Assembly (NCBI GenBank): GCA_037447655.1
Contig: JBBHKE010002951.1
Span: forward strand, 1 to 64,000
Reading direction: 5' to 3'
DNA: 64,000 nucleotides
Source of the DNA: Zygnema cylindricum
Taxonomy: Eukaryota > Streptophyta > Zygnematophyceae > Zygnematales > Zygnemataceae
Positions 21,841 through 34,747 of this stretch are shown piece after piece. A model generated the notes under the pieces. It was not told where the DNA came from, did not search any database, and worked only from the letters and a program-made list of their open reading frames with translations. The first letter of the stretch is position 1; each line of letters begins with the position of its first letter. The translations under genes and the position numbers were made by a program.

Positions 21841-22264
21841 AAAAAAAAACCAAATTAAAGCAAACCAAAATATTTTTTTTATTTATTTTGGCGAGAAAGA
21901 TACAAAAAAATTGAGCAAATCGACAGAAATTAAAGTAGATAGGTCTTAACTCAAAATAGGAAATTGATTGAAACTACACATATCGGAGAGAAAAATAGAG
22001 ACTAAAAACATATTTATATTCCAAACGTCAAAAATGGAATTGTCTTTTTTAGCAAAACAAATTTAAAATGATATATTTTTTGGTTAGAAGGATTACAAGG
22101 GATCCCAAAAATAAAAGAATATTTATTTTGTAACAAAGTAGGTGATATTCAACGTATAGAACGGCGCCAAAGTTTACAACTTGGAAAATGTTGAAGCCGG
22201 CGTTGTAACCCGAGAACTGGTCTTAGCCGTACATTACAACGTGAATCGTTTATATTGTTAATAA
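21841..22264. other. AT-rich intergenic DNA
   Basis: No gene or repeat family recognised. Confidence 0.4.
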
Positions 22265-22938
22265 GGGTGAACTTCCATCACGCGAAAAGTGAGGTTCATT
22301 ACTGTAAAAAGTGCATTTTCGTACAGGGTCGTAGTGTATTTTTTATTTTTTTTTATAGATCATGACTACTGTAGATTCGTCAACATTCTCCAAACTTTAG
22401 GGCTACAACATCAACCGTCTGATTATGTGTTTTTCGAAGCAAGCGGTCATTTTATCCAGTGTTTACCTATTCTCCTCCACGAGACTAGCTAGAAGGAGAC
22501 TACCTAGACACTGGACGTGTAAAAATTGTAAACGTGGAAAGTTCACGTACGATCCACGATGGATGTCAGATAGAAACCTTACATGTGGCATACGCCACGC
22601 GCCTTCGAACATAGGCCACGCGCCTTCGGACAAGCGCGAATCAAATCCAACGAAAACCAACAAAAAATCTTTGTTGAAAAATGTGTCGTGACGCCTCCTC
22701 CGCCATCCGTTGACATCCAGAATTTGCGGCGCCACGACGAAACACGAACGACAAAACAACGACAAATAGGATAAAACACAAACGTACAAATTGTACATTT
22801 ACGTAAATTAATTTTGCAGCTGGTTGTACGGGTACGAGTTCGCATATTGTGCTTTTGTAATCTTTGACTATGCTCGCCATCAGAACATGAACCTATGTGC
22901 ATTCAATCCAAAGTTCAAAAGTAGGTGAAAGTACACCC
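22265..22938. mobile_element. Possible PIF/Harbinger-like MITE (diverged)
   Basis: The left end GGGTGAACTTCCATCACGCG, preceded by TAA, closely resembles the left terminus of the element at 46694. The interior also follows that element for several hundred bases (GAAAAGTG.GGTT, CTTACATGTGGCA). A possible right end is the complement of GGGTGTACTTTCACC at 22938, but the flanking trinucleotide does not match. Confidence 0.4.
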
Positions 22939-24370
22939 ATACAATATGCCTATTGTACGCAAAAAATAGAATATACCCTTAAGACCCATAATGTATTGGC
23001 CACAAAATGAAATAAAATAGTAACAGGGTTGAGTTACAAATGGATCAATAGAGAATTAAACGTCCTGTCTAAATTTGAAAAAAATAACGGACAAAAAAAT
23101 CTTTTTCTGTGAGTTTTGAGGTACTTTTTATTTAAACCGTCAGATTCGGACGATCGGACGGTCTCTGATCAAAGTAGCAATCTAAGAAGATCACATGAAA
23201 AGCCCATAACACAACTTACGATAGGACTTACGTCCGCGTTTTTTTTTTTTTTTCCGGATTTTTTTTCCCGCGGAATATCATCAAGTTCGCTAAAAAAAAT
23301 CGTCCGGCGGCGTGCGCTGTACTGTGATGAGTCGTCAGATTCGTACGTTCGTACAAGAATGTGCACAACGCACACACATACAGTATGCCTACTCTGCGCG
23401 AGTTTTGTGCCAAGTTTTGTGCGCCTACCAAAGGCCTGCCATAAAAACGCCTACTTTTGAACTATGCTAAAAAGTATTGATGACCAACAAAGGTTAAAGA
23501 CCAAATTCCTATAAGGACTAAAAACACAACACAAATGCGTAAAAGCCTAAAATGAAATAAATAAAGCAAGTACAACAAAACTAAACTATTGAGACAGTAC
23601 AAACTAACCCAGACGCTAAAGCCTCAAACTATGCCCAACTAAAGATCAGAACTATGGATATCGTCTTTATGAGCCGGGTGGAGTGCGGCACACTAGGAAT
23701 TATCGTACGGAGAAAAAATAACTAACTTCTAACGGTCTAAAACGATTAGCGTAGAAGATTTTTAGCAACCGGCAAAACTGCCGGAAAATTTAGCCGTCCA
23801 ATAAAAGTAGACGGAGACCTATAGCGGCCGGTTGGACCAACCAGGCTGGACTGGCCACCGAGAAAAAGCTCACTATCTTGCGTTTTTTTGTCTTTTTTGT
23901 CTCAAAAAATAAATCTGCGTATGAACACCGACATTTCTGGTTGTACTTATTCGTATGTAGAATACGATAGCTTTGTACCTTTACGTACATAGGCTGAAGA
24001 GACTCAAATAGGCGAAAATAGCAAAACAGGAAGGTGAAAATAGCGCCGACCTTGAACCCTAAATAGAACCGCGATCTCGATATTCTCTATAGATTGACGA
24101 GCGGCGATTTCATGTATCATGTCCACCAGAGGTCGCAAAAGTCAAAATTTTACATAACCGAAACCGACCGTTTTTTTTTTTTCAAAATCTGAGTAACTGA
24201 CGCCCGACCGGGTTATGTCACGCTCCAAAATTGTTAACCGTTAACCGACGGGCGTTTACGAAAATAAAAGTTAACCGAAACTCGATTTCTCGCGATTAAC
24301 CGTGCAAGCCCGTAACCGAAAAAGTACAAAATTAATTAATGTACGACGTATGAATAAGCCAATAATTACG
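22939..24370. other. Intergenic DNA, no gene recognised
   Basis: Contains T-runs (23240, 24170) and mixed sequence. ORFs here are short and unlike any family I know. Confidence 0.4.
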
Positions 24371-24497
24371 ATTTGTCGCGTTCCCTAAGATTTGCGAAAT
24401 CAATATTGTTTACTACCGTGTCGGATTTGCGACGCTTTGTCGCGTTCCCTAAGATTTGCGAAATGAAGTGTTACTACCGTGTCAGATTTGCGACGCT
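24371..24497. repeat. Tandem duplication, about 63 bp unit
   Basis: GTCGCGTTCCCTAAGATTTG...TTACTACCGTGTC.GATTTGCGACGC occurs twice in a row, ending at 24436 and 24497. Confidence 0.75.
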
Positions 24498-24588
24498 AAT
24501 CATGATGTCACGTACTTCCACGATACCAAAGAGTACAAAGTACAATAATGTTGGATTGTATGGACAGTACAAAATTTTCATTTTTTTT

Positions 24589-25318
24589 NNNNNNNNNNNN
24601 NNNNNNNNNNNNNNNNNNNNNNNNNNNNNNNNNNNNNNNNNNNNNNNNNNNNNNNNNNNNNNNNNNNNNNNNNNNNNNNNNNNNNNNNNNNNNNNNNNNN
24701 NNNNNNNNNNNNNNNNNNNNNNNNNNNNNNNNNNNNNNNNNNNNNNNNNNNNNNNNNNNNNNNNNNNNNNNNNNNNNNNNNNNNNNNNNNNNNNNNNNNN
24801 NNNNNNNNNNNNNNNNNNNNNNNNNNNNNNNNNNNNNNNNNNNNNNNNNNNNNNNNNNNNNNNNNNNNNNNNNNNNNNNNNNNNNNNNNNNNNNNNNNNN
24901 NNNNNNNNNNNNNNNNNNNNNNNNNNNNNNNNNNNNNNNNNNNNNNNNNNNNNNNNNNNNNNNNNNNNNNNNNNNNNNNNNNNNNNNNNNNNNNNNNNNN
25001 NNNNNNNNNNNNNNNNNNNNNNNNNNNNNNNNNNNNNNNNNNNNNNNNNNNNNNNNNNNNNNNNNNNNNNNNNNNNNNNNNNNNNNNNNNNNNNNNNNNN
25101 NNNNNNNNNNNNNNNNNNNNNNNNNNNNNNNNNNNNNNNNNNNNNNNNNNNNNNNNNNNNNNNNNNNNNNNNNNNNNNNNNNNNNNNNNNNNNNNNNNNN
25201 NNNNNNNNNNNNNNNNNNNNNNNNNNNNNNNNNNNNNNNNNNNNNNNNNNNNNNNNNNNNNNNNNNNNNNNNNNNNNNNNNNNNNNNNNNNNNNNNNNNN
25301 NNNNNNNNNNNNNNNNNN
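24589..25318. other. Assembly gap (730 N)
   Basis: Run of N. Long ORFs crossing it are artefacts. Confidence 1.
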
Positions 25319-25770
25319 AATGGTTTAAAATCCTTGTATTCTCTATCTCCCTCGGTACAAAAGGAGTCCGACGGAGAGATCATCCGTGCAGCCTGAGGAA
25401 AACATGGCTCCCTCTATCTCTTATGTTCCTAAAATTTGGTAATTCATAGCCTTAGAAAAAACGAGGAGAGAGGTAAGATACAAATTACATTTTTCAACAT
25501 TACTATGCTAAACGCGAAACCTGTGTTAACACCTTTCGACGTTAAAGTACAATCATAAAAATATGTTGACGAACGAACAGGTGACGTTCCTAACCGTGAG
25601 GCGATTGGAAGTCTTATGTGCCTTAGCCTAGCAACACGACCGCATATTTCAGTGACTTTATCTGTGGTCATTCGATATTGTTAAGCTCTAAAAAGGCGCA
25701 TTAAGAAGCGGTCAAGGTAATCTTTTGCTATCTTGCCGGTTAAATGTAAATTGGTCTAACATTTAAATTT
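25319..25770. other. Intergenic DNA after the gap
   Basis: No gene recognised. It may be the decayed upstream part of the copia remnant that follows. Confidence 0.35.
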
Positions 25771-26217
25771 GGTGATTCGCTAGAGTGCATTGGATATTGT
25801 GATGCTTATTCGGGAGGAGATTACGATATAGAGAAAACTACCTCTGATACGCTTTTGTTTTTGGTGGGGCGGCAATCTAATGGAGTTTGGGCCTTCAACC
25901 AATTGTCACGCTAAGATTAACCAAAGCAAAATATATGTCATGCTTCCAAAGCTTAAATTTAGATCAAGGAGATGTTGAACGTATTAAAATATCTTATTGA
26001 ATGTTTAACTATTTTAACGTATAGCATGAGTTCTATGGCTTTGGTTAAAAATCTTGTGTTTCACAAACGCACGAAACACATACGCACACAGTGGCATTTC
26101 GTGCTAGATCTTGTGACATCAAAGGAAATAGAGTTCAAATACGTGTCTACTTTGGAAAAAGATGCCGACGTGTTAAGAAAAGAAGTCATACATGATGTTC
26201 TTTTGAAGGGGTGACCC
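25771..26217 (+). pseudogene. Copia RNase H remnant (third lineage)
   Basis: Plus-strand C-terminus of a copia polyprotein unlike types A-D. It begins with a GYCDASYGGDYDIEKTTS-like RNase H entry (about 25785-25860, with small breaks). The final open piece is AMALVKNLVFHKRTKHIR..FV.DLVTSKEIEFKYVST and ends EVIHDVLLKG at the TGA 26215-26217. The order and the FHKRTKHI block are diagnostic of the copia C-terminus. It is directly followed by a purine tract and an LTR start (26259-26270). Earlier domains are absent or lie in the gap. Confidence 0.75.
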
Positions 26218-26256
26218 AAATTAGGGTTGATTTAATGATATCAATGCTTCTCCCAC

Positions 26257-26530
26257 TAAGAGGGGGACTGTTACGATTCAATGTGGAGAATCGTGGTGAT
26301 CGTTCACACGCGATATTTTGGTTCACGGTGACGATACAATATTGAAATGTTACGTTTGGCGATTCGTGCGCGTACGGCGCACAAAATTAGTTACTGAAGT
26401 TTCGTGGCAGACGGCGCATGAAACTTCATGTTTCTTCTTTTCTTCTCTCAAAAGAGAAAGCATATCTGCCACCTTTTCTACATGCCCTTTTCTTCCCCAA
26501 TGCCTTCTTTATTTCATTAAAAAATAATTA
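26257..26530 (+). repeat. Polypurine tract and 5' part of a copia 3' LTR
   Basis: AAGAGGGGGA precedes TGTTACGATTCAATGTGG, a typical purine-tract/LTR boundary just after the RNase H stop. The far end of the LTR could not be defined because no second copy is in the window. Confidence 0.5.
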
Positions 26531-26624
26531 ATGTAAAGAAACAAATATTTTTATTAACTATGTTTTGGGTTCAAAGGCCTAATGCCAACAAAAATTAACA
26601 CTGATTTATGCACCTAATATGAAA

Positions 26625-27476
26625 AGGTGAAGTTCCAATAGACGAAATGTGAGCTCGTTTACAAAAATCTAGACCTCTCCTTACTACAACGTACCATTTT
26701 CTTTGTTTTTATTCGCAAAACAACATTAGAGAGAATCTTGACAAGATTTTCCAAAGGTTCGGGGGGTAACAATGAACATTGGATATTCATTTGCGAGGCA
26801 TTCGCTCAAATCCGTTCTGGACATTCCATCTTTCCCATTTCACCCTTTTGTCTCTCCTTTTCCCCTTCTCATCCCATCTTTCCCATTTCCCCCTTCTCTC
26901 TCTCTTTCCATTCTCCCCATTCCATCTTGCCCTTTTCTCCCTTCTTTCTCTCCTTGGGTAGTCAACTATAGATATTAAAGAGTCTCCACACGTTAGATGA
27001 TAAAGATAAGTGTCACGATGGACTAACATCGAAATTCTCAAAATTTGCACATGATATGTACCTTCGAACAAAGAGGGCGCGAGTCCATCAATATCCAACC
27101 AAAAACGCGAAAGGTTTTTCCGTAACTCTCTTTCGTTAGGCTATTTGTGGCAACGCTATTTCATCACACTTTTGGGCAATGGTCTTTCGTCACGCAAAAA
27201 AACAAAAACCCTAAAAAATGAGTTTGTGTAGAAGACAAGGAGTCTGCAAAAAGTACATAGGTACGCAAATGCATGGTTCTTAAATGAAGATTTTAAGTTA
27301 AACTTGGTCGGTGTGAAAAAACTTTGACTATTTCCAATATCTTATCTTCACTTACGTGGTACCACTCAATTTAGAATACGTGGTTTACAAGCTCTAAGCA
27401 ATGGAATATCGTCTAAAATATAAAAACCAGTAATGTTGGTCTTACATTTACAAAATCTCCTTATGGAACTTCACCC
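26625..27476. mobile_element. Possible PIF/Harbinger-like MITE
   Basis: The left end AGGTGAAGTTCCAATAGACG and the right end, the complement of GGGTGAAGTTCCATAAGG, form degenerate inverted termini resembling those at 22265 and 46694. TAA follows the right end and AAA precedes the left, so the 3-bp duplication is imperfect. A C/T tract fills 26830-26955. Confidence 0.4.
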
Positions 27477-27479
27477 TAA

Positions 27480-28770
27480 TTTCAATACAAATTCCTATGT
27501 TGTAGCTGCAAAAGTTTGGACATGTGCGAACTGGTTCTTGCGCTTTTACCTTGTCTTTATGATTGGGAAATAAATTTGAGTGCACTTTAACGTGGCGACG
27601 CATTCAATTTCAAGTGTCGACGCCTTTATTTGGCCTTTATTTGGCACTTATTATGTACAAATAATGAGCAATTTTGGTGTGGACTAACACATTTCGTACA
27701 TTACACTATTTAAAAACAGTCAAATTAGAGTAATTAACGCTAGTAAAACAATACCTATATTGACTAAAAAAACAAAAAAAAGGTATGAATTATATTTTAG
27801 GTTCGAGAATCAAAATTTGGGGATGCCGATTTATCGGTTTTCACGCTAATAGCGATTCACGGTGTACTGTCTTGTCTTGTCTTGTCTTGTAGCAGTTCAG
27901 AAGTTTGAAAAGTAAGCACAGTACTGTACCAGCGGCAAACATATTTAATGACGACGAGAAGGCTCGAATACTAATCTTGCACTATAGAATTCCATTCACC
28001 TCTATTCTACATTGCTCATTGTAATTAATTCTTACAATAAAATAATGTTGCTCATTGATCATTGTTATTATTATTATTATTATTATTTAAATATTATTTA
28101 TTACAATGAATCACACTACACCGCAAATCATAATTAGAGTAATGAAAAAATTAGAGTACAAAAGCTAAAAAAAAAAATACAATAATTAACTCTAATTTAT
28201 GTGATAGAGTTGTTTCAACTATGAAGTTTACTCTAATTTATTTAAGTACTCTAATTTGGCACTCTAAATCGTTATTAGCCTTATGTACGCTATATCGGCA
28301 CCCCAAAATTTTGACACTGATACCTTAAATATAATAAATTACATTATTTAAGGACGTGGACCATAATATGCCACGTCTCTTGGCACTAAATTAGAATGAA
28401 TGACGCTAATTTTTTCTTTACACTAATAATTTCTATACGCTAATAACGATTCAAGGTGTACTTTAGTTTGGTTGGCATTTTTTTGGGCTGAAAATCATAT
28501 GAAAGCATTTTAAAAATATTTAAAGGGAAGAAATTGCAATCTGCCACGTCTCCTTGCGGCATTATATATTCAAATTTTGCATCCACACTAAATAAATCGT
28601 TGACAATGATAAAGATGAGCGGTGGGAATAAAACCCCAAATCCATAAATCCTTAAATCCTTAAATCCTTAAATCCATAAAAAAAAAAACGTTTTTTTGTC
28701 GAATACGGTTCGAATCTCGTAAATGGCTCCTAAAGGAAATTTTATTACTAAAACTCAAAAAAGATGATTA
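27480..28770. other. AT-rich intergenic DNA with short repeats
   Basis: Contains a CTTGT pentamer run (27874-27890), an ATT run (28062-28090) and AATCCTTA repeats (28640-28680). Two sequences near 27846-27872 and 28438-28462 (CTAATAGCGATTCACGGTGTA and a variant) resemble the right terminus of the small MITE at 46242. No gene. Confidence 0.5.
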
Positions 28771-29400
28771 ATTGAACCGCTTCCTGGTTCCGTATAGTAC
28801 GGAATGATACAAATAGTTCGAAATAGTACGGAATATTTTTTAGGGTTTTTAGGGTTTTTTCGGAATATTTCGGAATGGTACGGAATTGCACGGATCTTCA
28901 TTCGAAGTACATTCCGTACGATAAGGAAATGAGACCGGTGGATGGTCGAAACGGGCTGCAAATGGAGAAAATATAATTTGCCGCAAAAAACAGAAAAACT
29001 AAAATTTAATATATAAAAAAAAAAATAATAAATAATAATAAAAAAAAAAACAAAACCAGCGATTGGAGCCTCCTCCAAGAGCCCAAAAAATTAGCAAATG
29101 TGAAAACAATGCGTCCGTACAAAAAATAAAGTTTAGGCAAAAAAAAAAAAAAAAAAAAAAAAACTAAAGAACAAGAAAAAAAAAAAAAAAAAAAACTAAA
29201 GAACAAGGGAAAAAAAAAAAGAGGGGGCAGGAGTAGAAATATTTTGTTCCCAAAAAGCTCCTTTTGAGAAGGCAACGGTGGCTCATCCCCCTCCAAAAAA
29301 ATGAAACAAGAATAAATAATATAATAATAAAAACAAAAAAAAAACGGAAATTAGGGGAAGGAAGGAGAGCGGCAAATAAAGCAACGTCCAATTTAAATCT
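28771..29400. other. AT-rich DNA with TACGGAAT repeats and poly(A) runs
   Basis: GTACGGAAT/CGGAATATT words repeat at 28790-28930, followed by A-runs at 29140-29220. Short TTTAGGG-like words at 28840-28860. No gene. Confidence 0.5.
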
Positions 29401-30130
29401 ACCTCTTCCTTCCCTCCCCTCCCTCCCCTCAGTTACCTTTCGTCCCTCCACTCCGCCCGTTCCCTCCTTTCCCTCCCTTCCTCCTTTCCCTCCCCTCGCC
29501 TTTCCTCTCCTCCCCTCCCTTCCCTCCGTTTCTCTCCCTTTCCTCCCCTTCCCTCCCTTCCCTCCGTTTCTCTCCCTTTCCTCCCCTTCCCTCCCTTCCC
29601 TCCCTTCCCTCCGTTTCTCTCCCTTTCCTCCCCTTCCCTCCCTTCCCTCCGTTTCTCTCCCTTTCCTCCCCTTCCCTCCCTTCCCTCCGTTTCTCTCCCT
29701 TTCCTCCCCTTCCCTCCCTTCCCTCCCTTCCCTCCGTTTCTCTCCCTTTCCTCCCCTTCCCTCCCTTCCCTCCGTTTCTCTCCCTTTCCTCCCCTTCCCT
29801 CCCTTCCCCCTGTTTCTCTCCCTTTCCTCCCCTTCCCTCCCTTCCCTCCGTTTCTCTCCCTTTTCCTCCCCTTCCCTCCCTTCCCCCTGTTTCTCTCCCT
29901 TTCCTCCCCTTCCCTCCACTCCGTCCATTAGCTACCCTTCGCTCTCTTATCTCCGTTCCCTCCCTTCCATCCTCTCCCTCCCTTTCCTTCCCTCCTTCCC
30001 TCCCCTTCTTCTTCTCTCCCGTCTCTCCCTCAATACCGGGTCTATCCCTCCCCCTCCCCATTCCCTTCCCCTCCTCTCCCTTCCCCTCCCTTCCCCTCCC
30101 CCCACCCCCCTCGCCTCCTTTCCTCCTTCC
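29401..30130 (+). repeat. Polypyrimidine minisatellite, about 38-48 bp unit
   Basis: Regular units of TCCGTTTCTCTCCCTTTCC, then TCCCCTTCCCTCCCT, repeat at 29525-29920. ORFs of 200-350 codons on both strands are pure repeat translations (Gly/Glu/Arg or Pro/Ser/Leu). Confidence 0.95.
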
Positions 30131-30189
30131 GTCCTAACCAAAGCAGTAAATAATAAAAAGGAAATTAAAAAATGGAGATATAACGCAAA

Positions 30190-30312
30190 AAAAGATTTTA
30201 TATATTTTTTTTATTTATTTTATTTATTTATTTTATTTATTTTGTTTATTTTATTTATTTTATTTATTTTATTTATTTTATTTATTTTATTTATTTTATT
30301 TATTTATTCATA
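30190..30312. repeat. (TTTAT)n / (TTTTATTTA)n microsatellite
   Basis: Uninterrupted TTTATTTTATTTA-type repeat. Confidence 0.95.
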
Positions 30313-30539
30313 ATGTCATTTTTTTTAATCCTGTAAAGGTTCAACTTTTTTTTTTTTTTTTAAAGCCAAAAAAAACGATTAAAAAGACAGAAAACAAATC
30401 AAAACATAAATACAAAAATAAATAAAATAATTATTGCCCGGAAAACAAAAAAAAAAAAAAAAAAGTGATCAAAGGGGTTTACATGGAAACGGAAAATTCA
30501 GAAAATGGCAAAAAAATAGAAAACCACGGATATGGAAAA

Positions 30540-31580
30540 AAGGTAGCTTCCTTCCCTCTCCCTCTCCATATGTCCCTACATTCCCCTCTTCCCCCTCCTT
30601 CTCTCTCCTCTCCCGTTCCCTCTCTCTCTCCCTCTCTCTCTCCCTCTCTCTCCCTCTCCCTATCTCCTCTCCTTCTCCCTCTCCCTCGTCCTCGCCCTCT
30701 CCCTCTCCGTATCTCTGCCTCTCCCTCACCCTCACCCTCACCCTCTCTCCTCTCTTGTTCCCTCTCTATTTCCCTTTCTCTCTCCCTCACCACTCCCTAT
30801 CTGCTGTCCCCCTCCTCCCTTCCCCTCTCCTTCTCTCCTCTCCCGTTCCCTCTCTCTTTCCCTCTCCCTCTCCCTCGTCATCTCCCTCTACCCCCCCTTC
30901 CCCAGTCCCTCTCTCCTCTCGCTCTCCCTCTCCCTTTCCCTCTCCCTCTCCCTCTCCTCCTCCCTCTCCCTCTCCTCCTCCCTCTCCCTCTCCTCATCCC
31001 TCTCCCTCTCCGTATCCCCTCTTCCTCTCCCTCTCGCTTCCTATCCCTCTCCCTCTCTCCCCCTCTCCCTACTCCCCTCTCTCCCATCACTCTCCCCTCC
31101 CCCCCCTCCGTCTCCCTCCTCCTTTACTTTTCCCTCTCCCTGGCCCTCTCCCTTTTCTTTCTGTGACTTTATCACTCCCCTAACTCTTCTTCCCCCCCCA
31201 TCTCCTTCTCCCTTTCACTCCTTCTCTCTCTTTTTTTCTCCCTATCCCACTCCCAATGCCCTTCCGCTCCCCTTCCCTTTCCCCCTCTCTCCTCCCCCCC
31301 CTCTCTCCTCCCCCCCCTCTCTCCTCCCTCCTCTCCCCCTTTCTCTGTCTTACCACTGTCTCTTCCCCACTTCCTCCTTTTTGTCCTTTTGTGTCGCCCA
31401 CTAGTACCTATCTCCCTCTTTTTTCCATTGTCTCTCCCTCCCTCTCCCCCCTCACTCCCCCTCCCCTATCACCCCTCCTCCCCCCCTTCCCTTCTCCCTT
31501 TCCTTTTGTGTATCCCCCCTTCCTCTCCCCCTCCCTCCCCTCCCCCTCGCCTTCTCCCTCTCCCTCCCTTCCCCCCCGCT
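30540..31580 (+). repeat. Polypyrimidine tract, TCCCTC-type
   Basis: About 1 kb of C/T on the plus strand with few purines. All ORFs over it are low complexity. Confidence 0.95.
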
Positions 31581-32765
31581 TGTCAGGATACGCTGACAGT
31601 TGTTTTTTTTTTTTCTTTTAAGTCTATCGTGACATTTTTTTTTGTCCTTTATGCGTCAATTTATCAAAAATATTGTCGTTTTCTACGACTTTCGTTTTTG
31701 CACACTCCCATTTTTTTACTTTTATGCTTCCTCGCTTTTTTCATAAAAAATAAATGCGATATTATATAAAATAATAAAATATAATTGTAAAATATAATGT
31801 AAAGTAGAATATAAAATAAAATATAATATAAAGTTTAATATAAATATAGTACGAAATATTATTGTTATTAAACTACTCTTAATGAGAGTTAATACCACAC
31901 TATTTTAGGGCGTGGATGTGTCCTTGCAGTAATATTAGTAATTTATGTTTTAAGTTCGCACTAAAACTTATAAATCGTTAAAGTTTATAGTTGTTCAAAT
32001 CGTATTTTACTCACGATTCAAACGAGCAAATAATACGTAGAAAACGGAGAGGTCGATTTGAAAAAATCGTTAGTGATTGTGAATACGTACTATTCCGTAC
32101 ATGTAAAAAAAAATTACCTGTACCGCAGTTTGTACATTTTTCGTACAATTTAAGTCTCTTTTCGTCAAAGTCCGTACATTTTCGGTACAATTCCGTACAT
32201 CCCCGTAAAATTTATGTTCAGTTTACCGGACAGAAAGTACATCGCGTTTTTTTGCGATTTTTTCAAAAGTCCAGAATAATACGTAAAAATAGGAAAAAAT
32301 GAAAAATTTGCATTTGAACAACTATGTTAAAGTTGTTAACTATGGTCCGAGAATTAAAATAGATTAAATTCGTGTTTTATCGTAAAACTAGTATTTTATG
32401 ACTTATGCCTTTTTTGTCTTTTTGCCGCCTACAGTTACCTTTTTTGTCGTTTCCCTCACAACTTTCGTTCATTTGTCGTATTATGTCAGTTATGGCTGGC
32501 AAGCTCAATTTTCAAATCTTGAGATTCTTAGTTTTTGAGATTCTTAAGATTCTCACGGTTTTAAGATTCTCACGATTTTAAGATATTATTTAGTACGCAC
32601 GAAAACAAAGTCAAATGTCGGTTTTCCTAGCCAATGAGGTTTGGGCTCCGCTGGGTTCGTTTTTGAAAATGGCCCCGTTTAAAGGACTCATTGGGTCAAC
32701 ATTTGAGCCATTCAAAATATGCCACGTGTCCATCGTAAACAAAAAAGACAAAGTACTCTAATTTT
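31581..32765. other. AT-rich intergenic DNA with GTACA words
   Basis: At 32085-32240 CCGTACAT and TACAATT words recur. At 32515-32590 TTGAGATTCTTA and GATTCTCACG units repeat. No gene recognised. Confidence 0.5.
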
Positions 32766-33674
32766 TAGTGTTGTGTATCGGTAAGAATTTGTCGAAAACC
32801 GATATGGGCCTTTTTTCGGGTAGCCGATAATCGATATATTGGTACGATATATCGTTATCGGTGTTATCGCCGATAAATAGCCAATATTTATCGGTTATTA
32901 TCGGCGATAACACCGATATCGATAACTATTGGCGATATACCGTACAGATAAATGTACGGCCAGTACACTCAACTGTACGTGTTATTCCCCAGACGCGCCC
33001 TACTCGCAACCCCTATCTATTGGGTTCACTTTATTGTACAGCTGTAAAAGCACATAAAGTACAGTAGCCGCCATGAGATCTATATGGTTTTGGTACGAAT
33101 CCAGTAAAAACGATGTACCTTTCACATCCGACGCCATGGCTTTGTCCCTTTCTTCCTTGGGATCCACTGGGACCTGTCACGTGTCAATCTGTTGGCTTTT
33201 TTGGCATAAGCTGCCAAAAGAGCCACTCCGGATGCCGGCGCTCACGCTGGCCGTCCGCGCGTATTTTCTCATTCGAAGTCGTCCGTTCGATTCCAGCGGC
33301 GCGCAGAATGTTATTTTGCGTCCGTTGGACTTTGTGTCCGCCGTCCTTTTACCGTTCCATGTTAACCAGTTTGCCGGTTCAATTCCGTAAGTCGCCGTAA
33401 AATTGTTGTTTAGTTAAGCTGCCAACGTTTATGTGCTGCGCTGTCCGTAATTAATCGCAGTTAAACAGAGACGGAACAGATTCTTACATGTGGCATGCCA
33501 CGCTATATAAAGTCAATAATATAATACAGTATGTTATAAATATTTTTTTTAAGTTATCGCCGATATGGAATTTGTTGGTCTCTGACCGATATATCGAGAC
33601 CTCGACCGTTCGATAACCGATAACTATCGTTATCGGTGTTATCGCGATAATTTTTTTACCGATACACAACACTA
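32766..33674. mobile_element. hAT-like MITE 1
   Basis: Terminal inverted repeat TAGTGTTGTGTATCGGTAA at both ends. The flanking octamers CTAATTTT (32758-32765) and GTAATTTT (33675-33682) agree at 7 of 8 bases, the duplication size of hAT transposons. Subterminal regions are dense in ATCGGT/TTATCGG words in both orientations. No transposase. The 105-codon ORF inside it matches nothing I know. Confidence 0.75.
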
Positions 33675-33831
33675 GTAATTTTGGACGAAAAAAAGATGCG
33701 TAAATTTTATTTATTTTTAAGAACTTCTTTGCGTTTATCGCTTTTTTTTTTTTTTTTTGGGATCCATTCCCAAGTTTGGGCAAATACTTTTTCCTTTTCC
33801 TATTTGTGGAGACAAAATATACGTGTATCGC

Positions 33832-34035
33832 TATTAGTGTTGATAAATTTTTCGCCACTTAAAACATCTTTTCTCCTTACACACTTGTCCGATTTTCAAT
33901 TTGAGACTGTCAATCGGAAGCTGAGAATGTTTCCTTTCAATCGCATCCTTCAGATCCACAATCCGACAAGTGTGTACGGAGAAAAAATGTTTTAAGAGAC
34001 GAAAAAAACATAAACCCTAATAGCGATACACGGTG
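33832..34035. mobile_element. Small MITE with long inverted termini (family M3), copy 1
   Basis: The ends CGTGTATCGCTATTAG and the complement of CTAATAGCGATACACGGTG are inverted, and a second inverted block TTTTAAG..GAAAA lies inside. TA flanks both ends (33830-33831, 34036-34037). It shares its structure with the copy at 46242. Confidence 0.6.
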
Positions 34036-34747
34036 TAGTTTCTCGAATCTTATGTTTGTCGAACAGTGTCAGGGCAGCTTTAAAAGTTTTTTGGCTGTTT
34101 TTATTTTTCATTCACGTACGCGCGTCACAGAATGAAACGTCAGCATATTTTCAGAGGCTATCCGATTTCAATCATTGACTTTTTGTAGCTCTATTTTTAC
34201 TGGTCATAGCTTTTTTTTTAAATGCGCGTATTTTACTTTTTAATATGCCCAAGAGAGCGCAAACCCTAAAATTGTGCAGCACGGAATTCTGGTGATTTCC
34301 AAGATATCCGGGATTCGGCATGTCCCATTCTAGGGAACATAGAGCGGGCCAGGATTCAAGCCTACGACCTTCTACTGCAGTTGCGAACGCACTACCACTG
34401 TGTACCGTGTCCGTACTCATCTCTTATGGGCGGCTCAAGTACCCATATTCCATATTCTACCCCGTATTGGACCAGCTTCACGTGCCAATCCAACAAATTC
34501 TATACGAATTCTGACCTCAAATATGTGTACGTATATATATTTATATACACGTATATATACACACACATATATATATACATATATATGTACAAATATATGC
34601 CTATATACACATACACGTCTAAATATACGTGTAAATATATTTACGTAAACCTAGTTATAGATACGTGCATGGTAGATTCGCTCGATTCTCGCCGTATCTG
34701 CGCTCGATTCAGGAATCCGATTCTTCCGTACTTTTGTTGTTTTGCAG
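34036..34747. other. Upstream/intron DNA before the first reductase exon found
   Basis: Holds a TA/CA-rich microsatellite (34525-34640). The sequence up to TTGTTGTTTTGCAG at 34747 reads as intron 3' end, so an N-terminal coding exon should lie upstream, but none could be identified. Confidence 0.45.

Noticed and set aside
24373-25449. ORFs of 280-358 codons
   Set aside because: Most codons are N from the assembly gap.
29164-30313. ORFs of 210-349 codons on both strands
   Set aside because: Pure translations of a polypyrimidine minisatellite (Pro/Ser/Leu or Gly/Glu/Arg only).
30434-31769. Overlapping ORFs of 100-249 codons
   Set aside because: Low-complexity C/T repeat; no domain or codon bias.
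33073-33390. 105-codon ORF as a gene
   Set aside because: Lies inside hAT-like MITE 1, unlike any transposase or known family.
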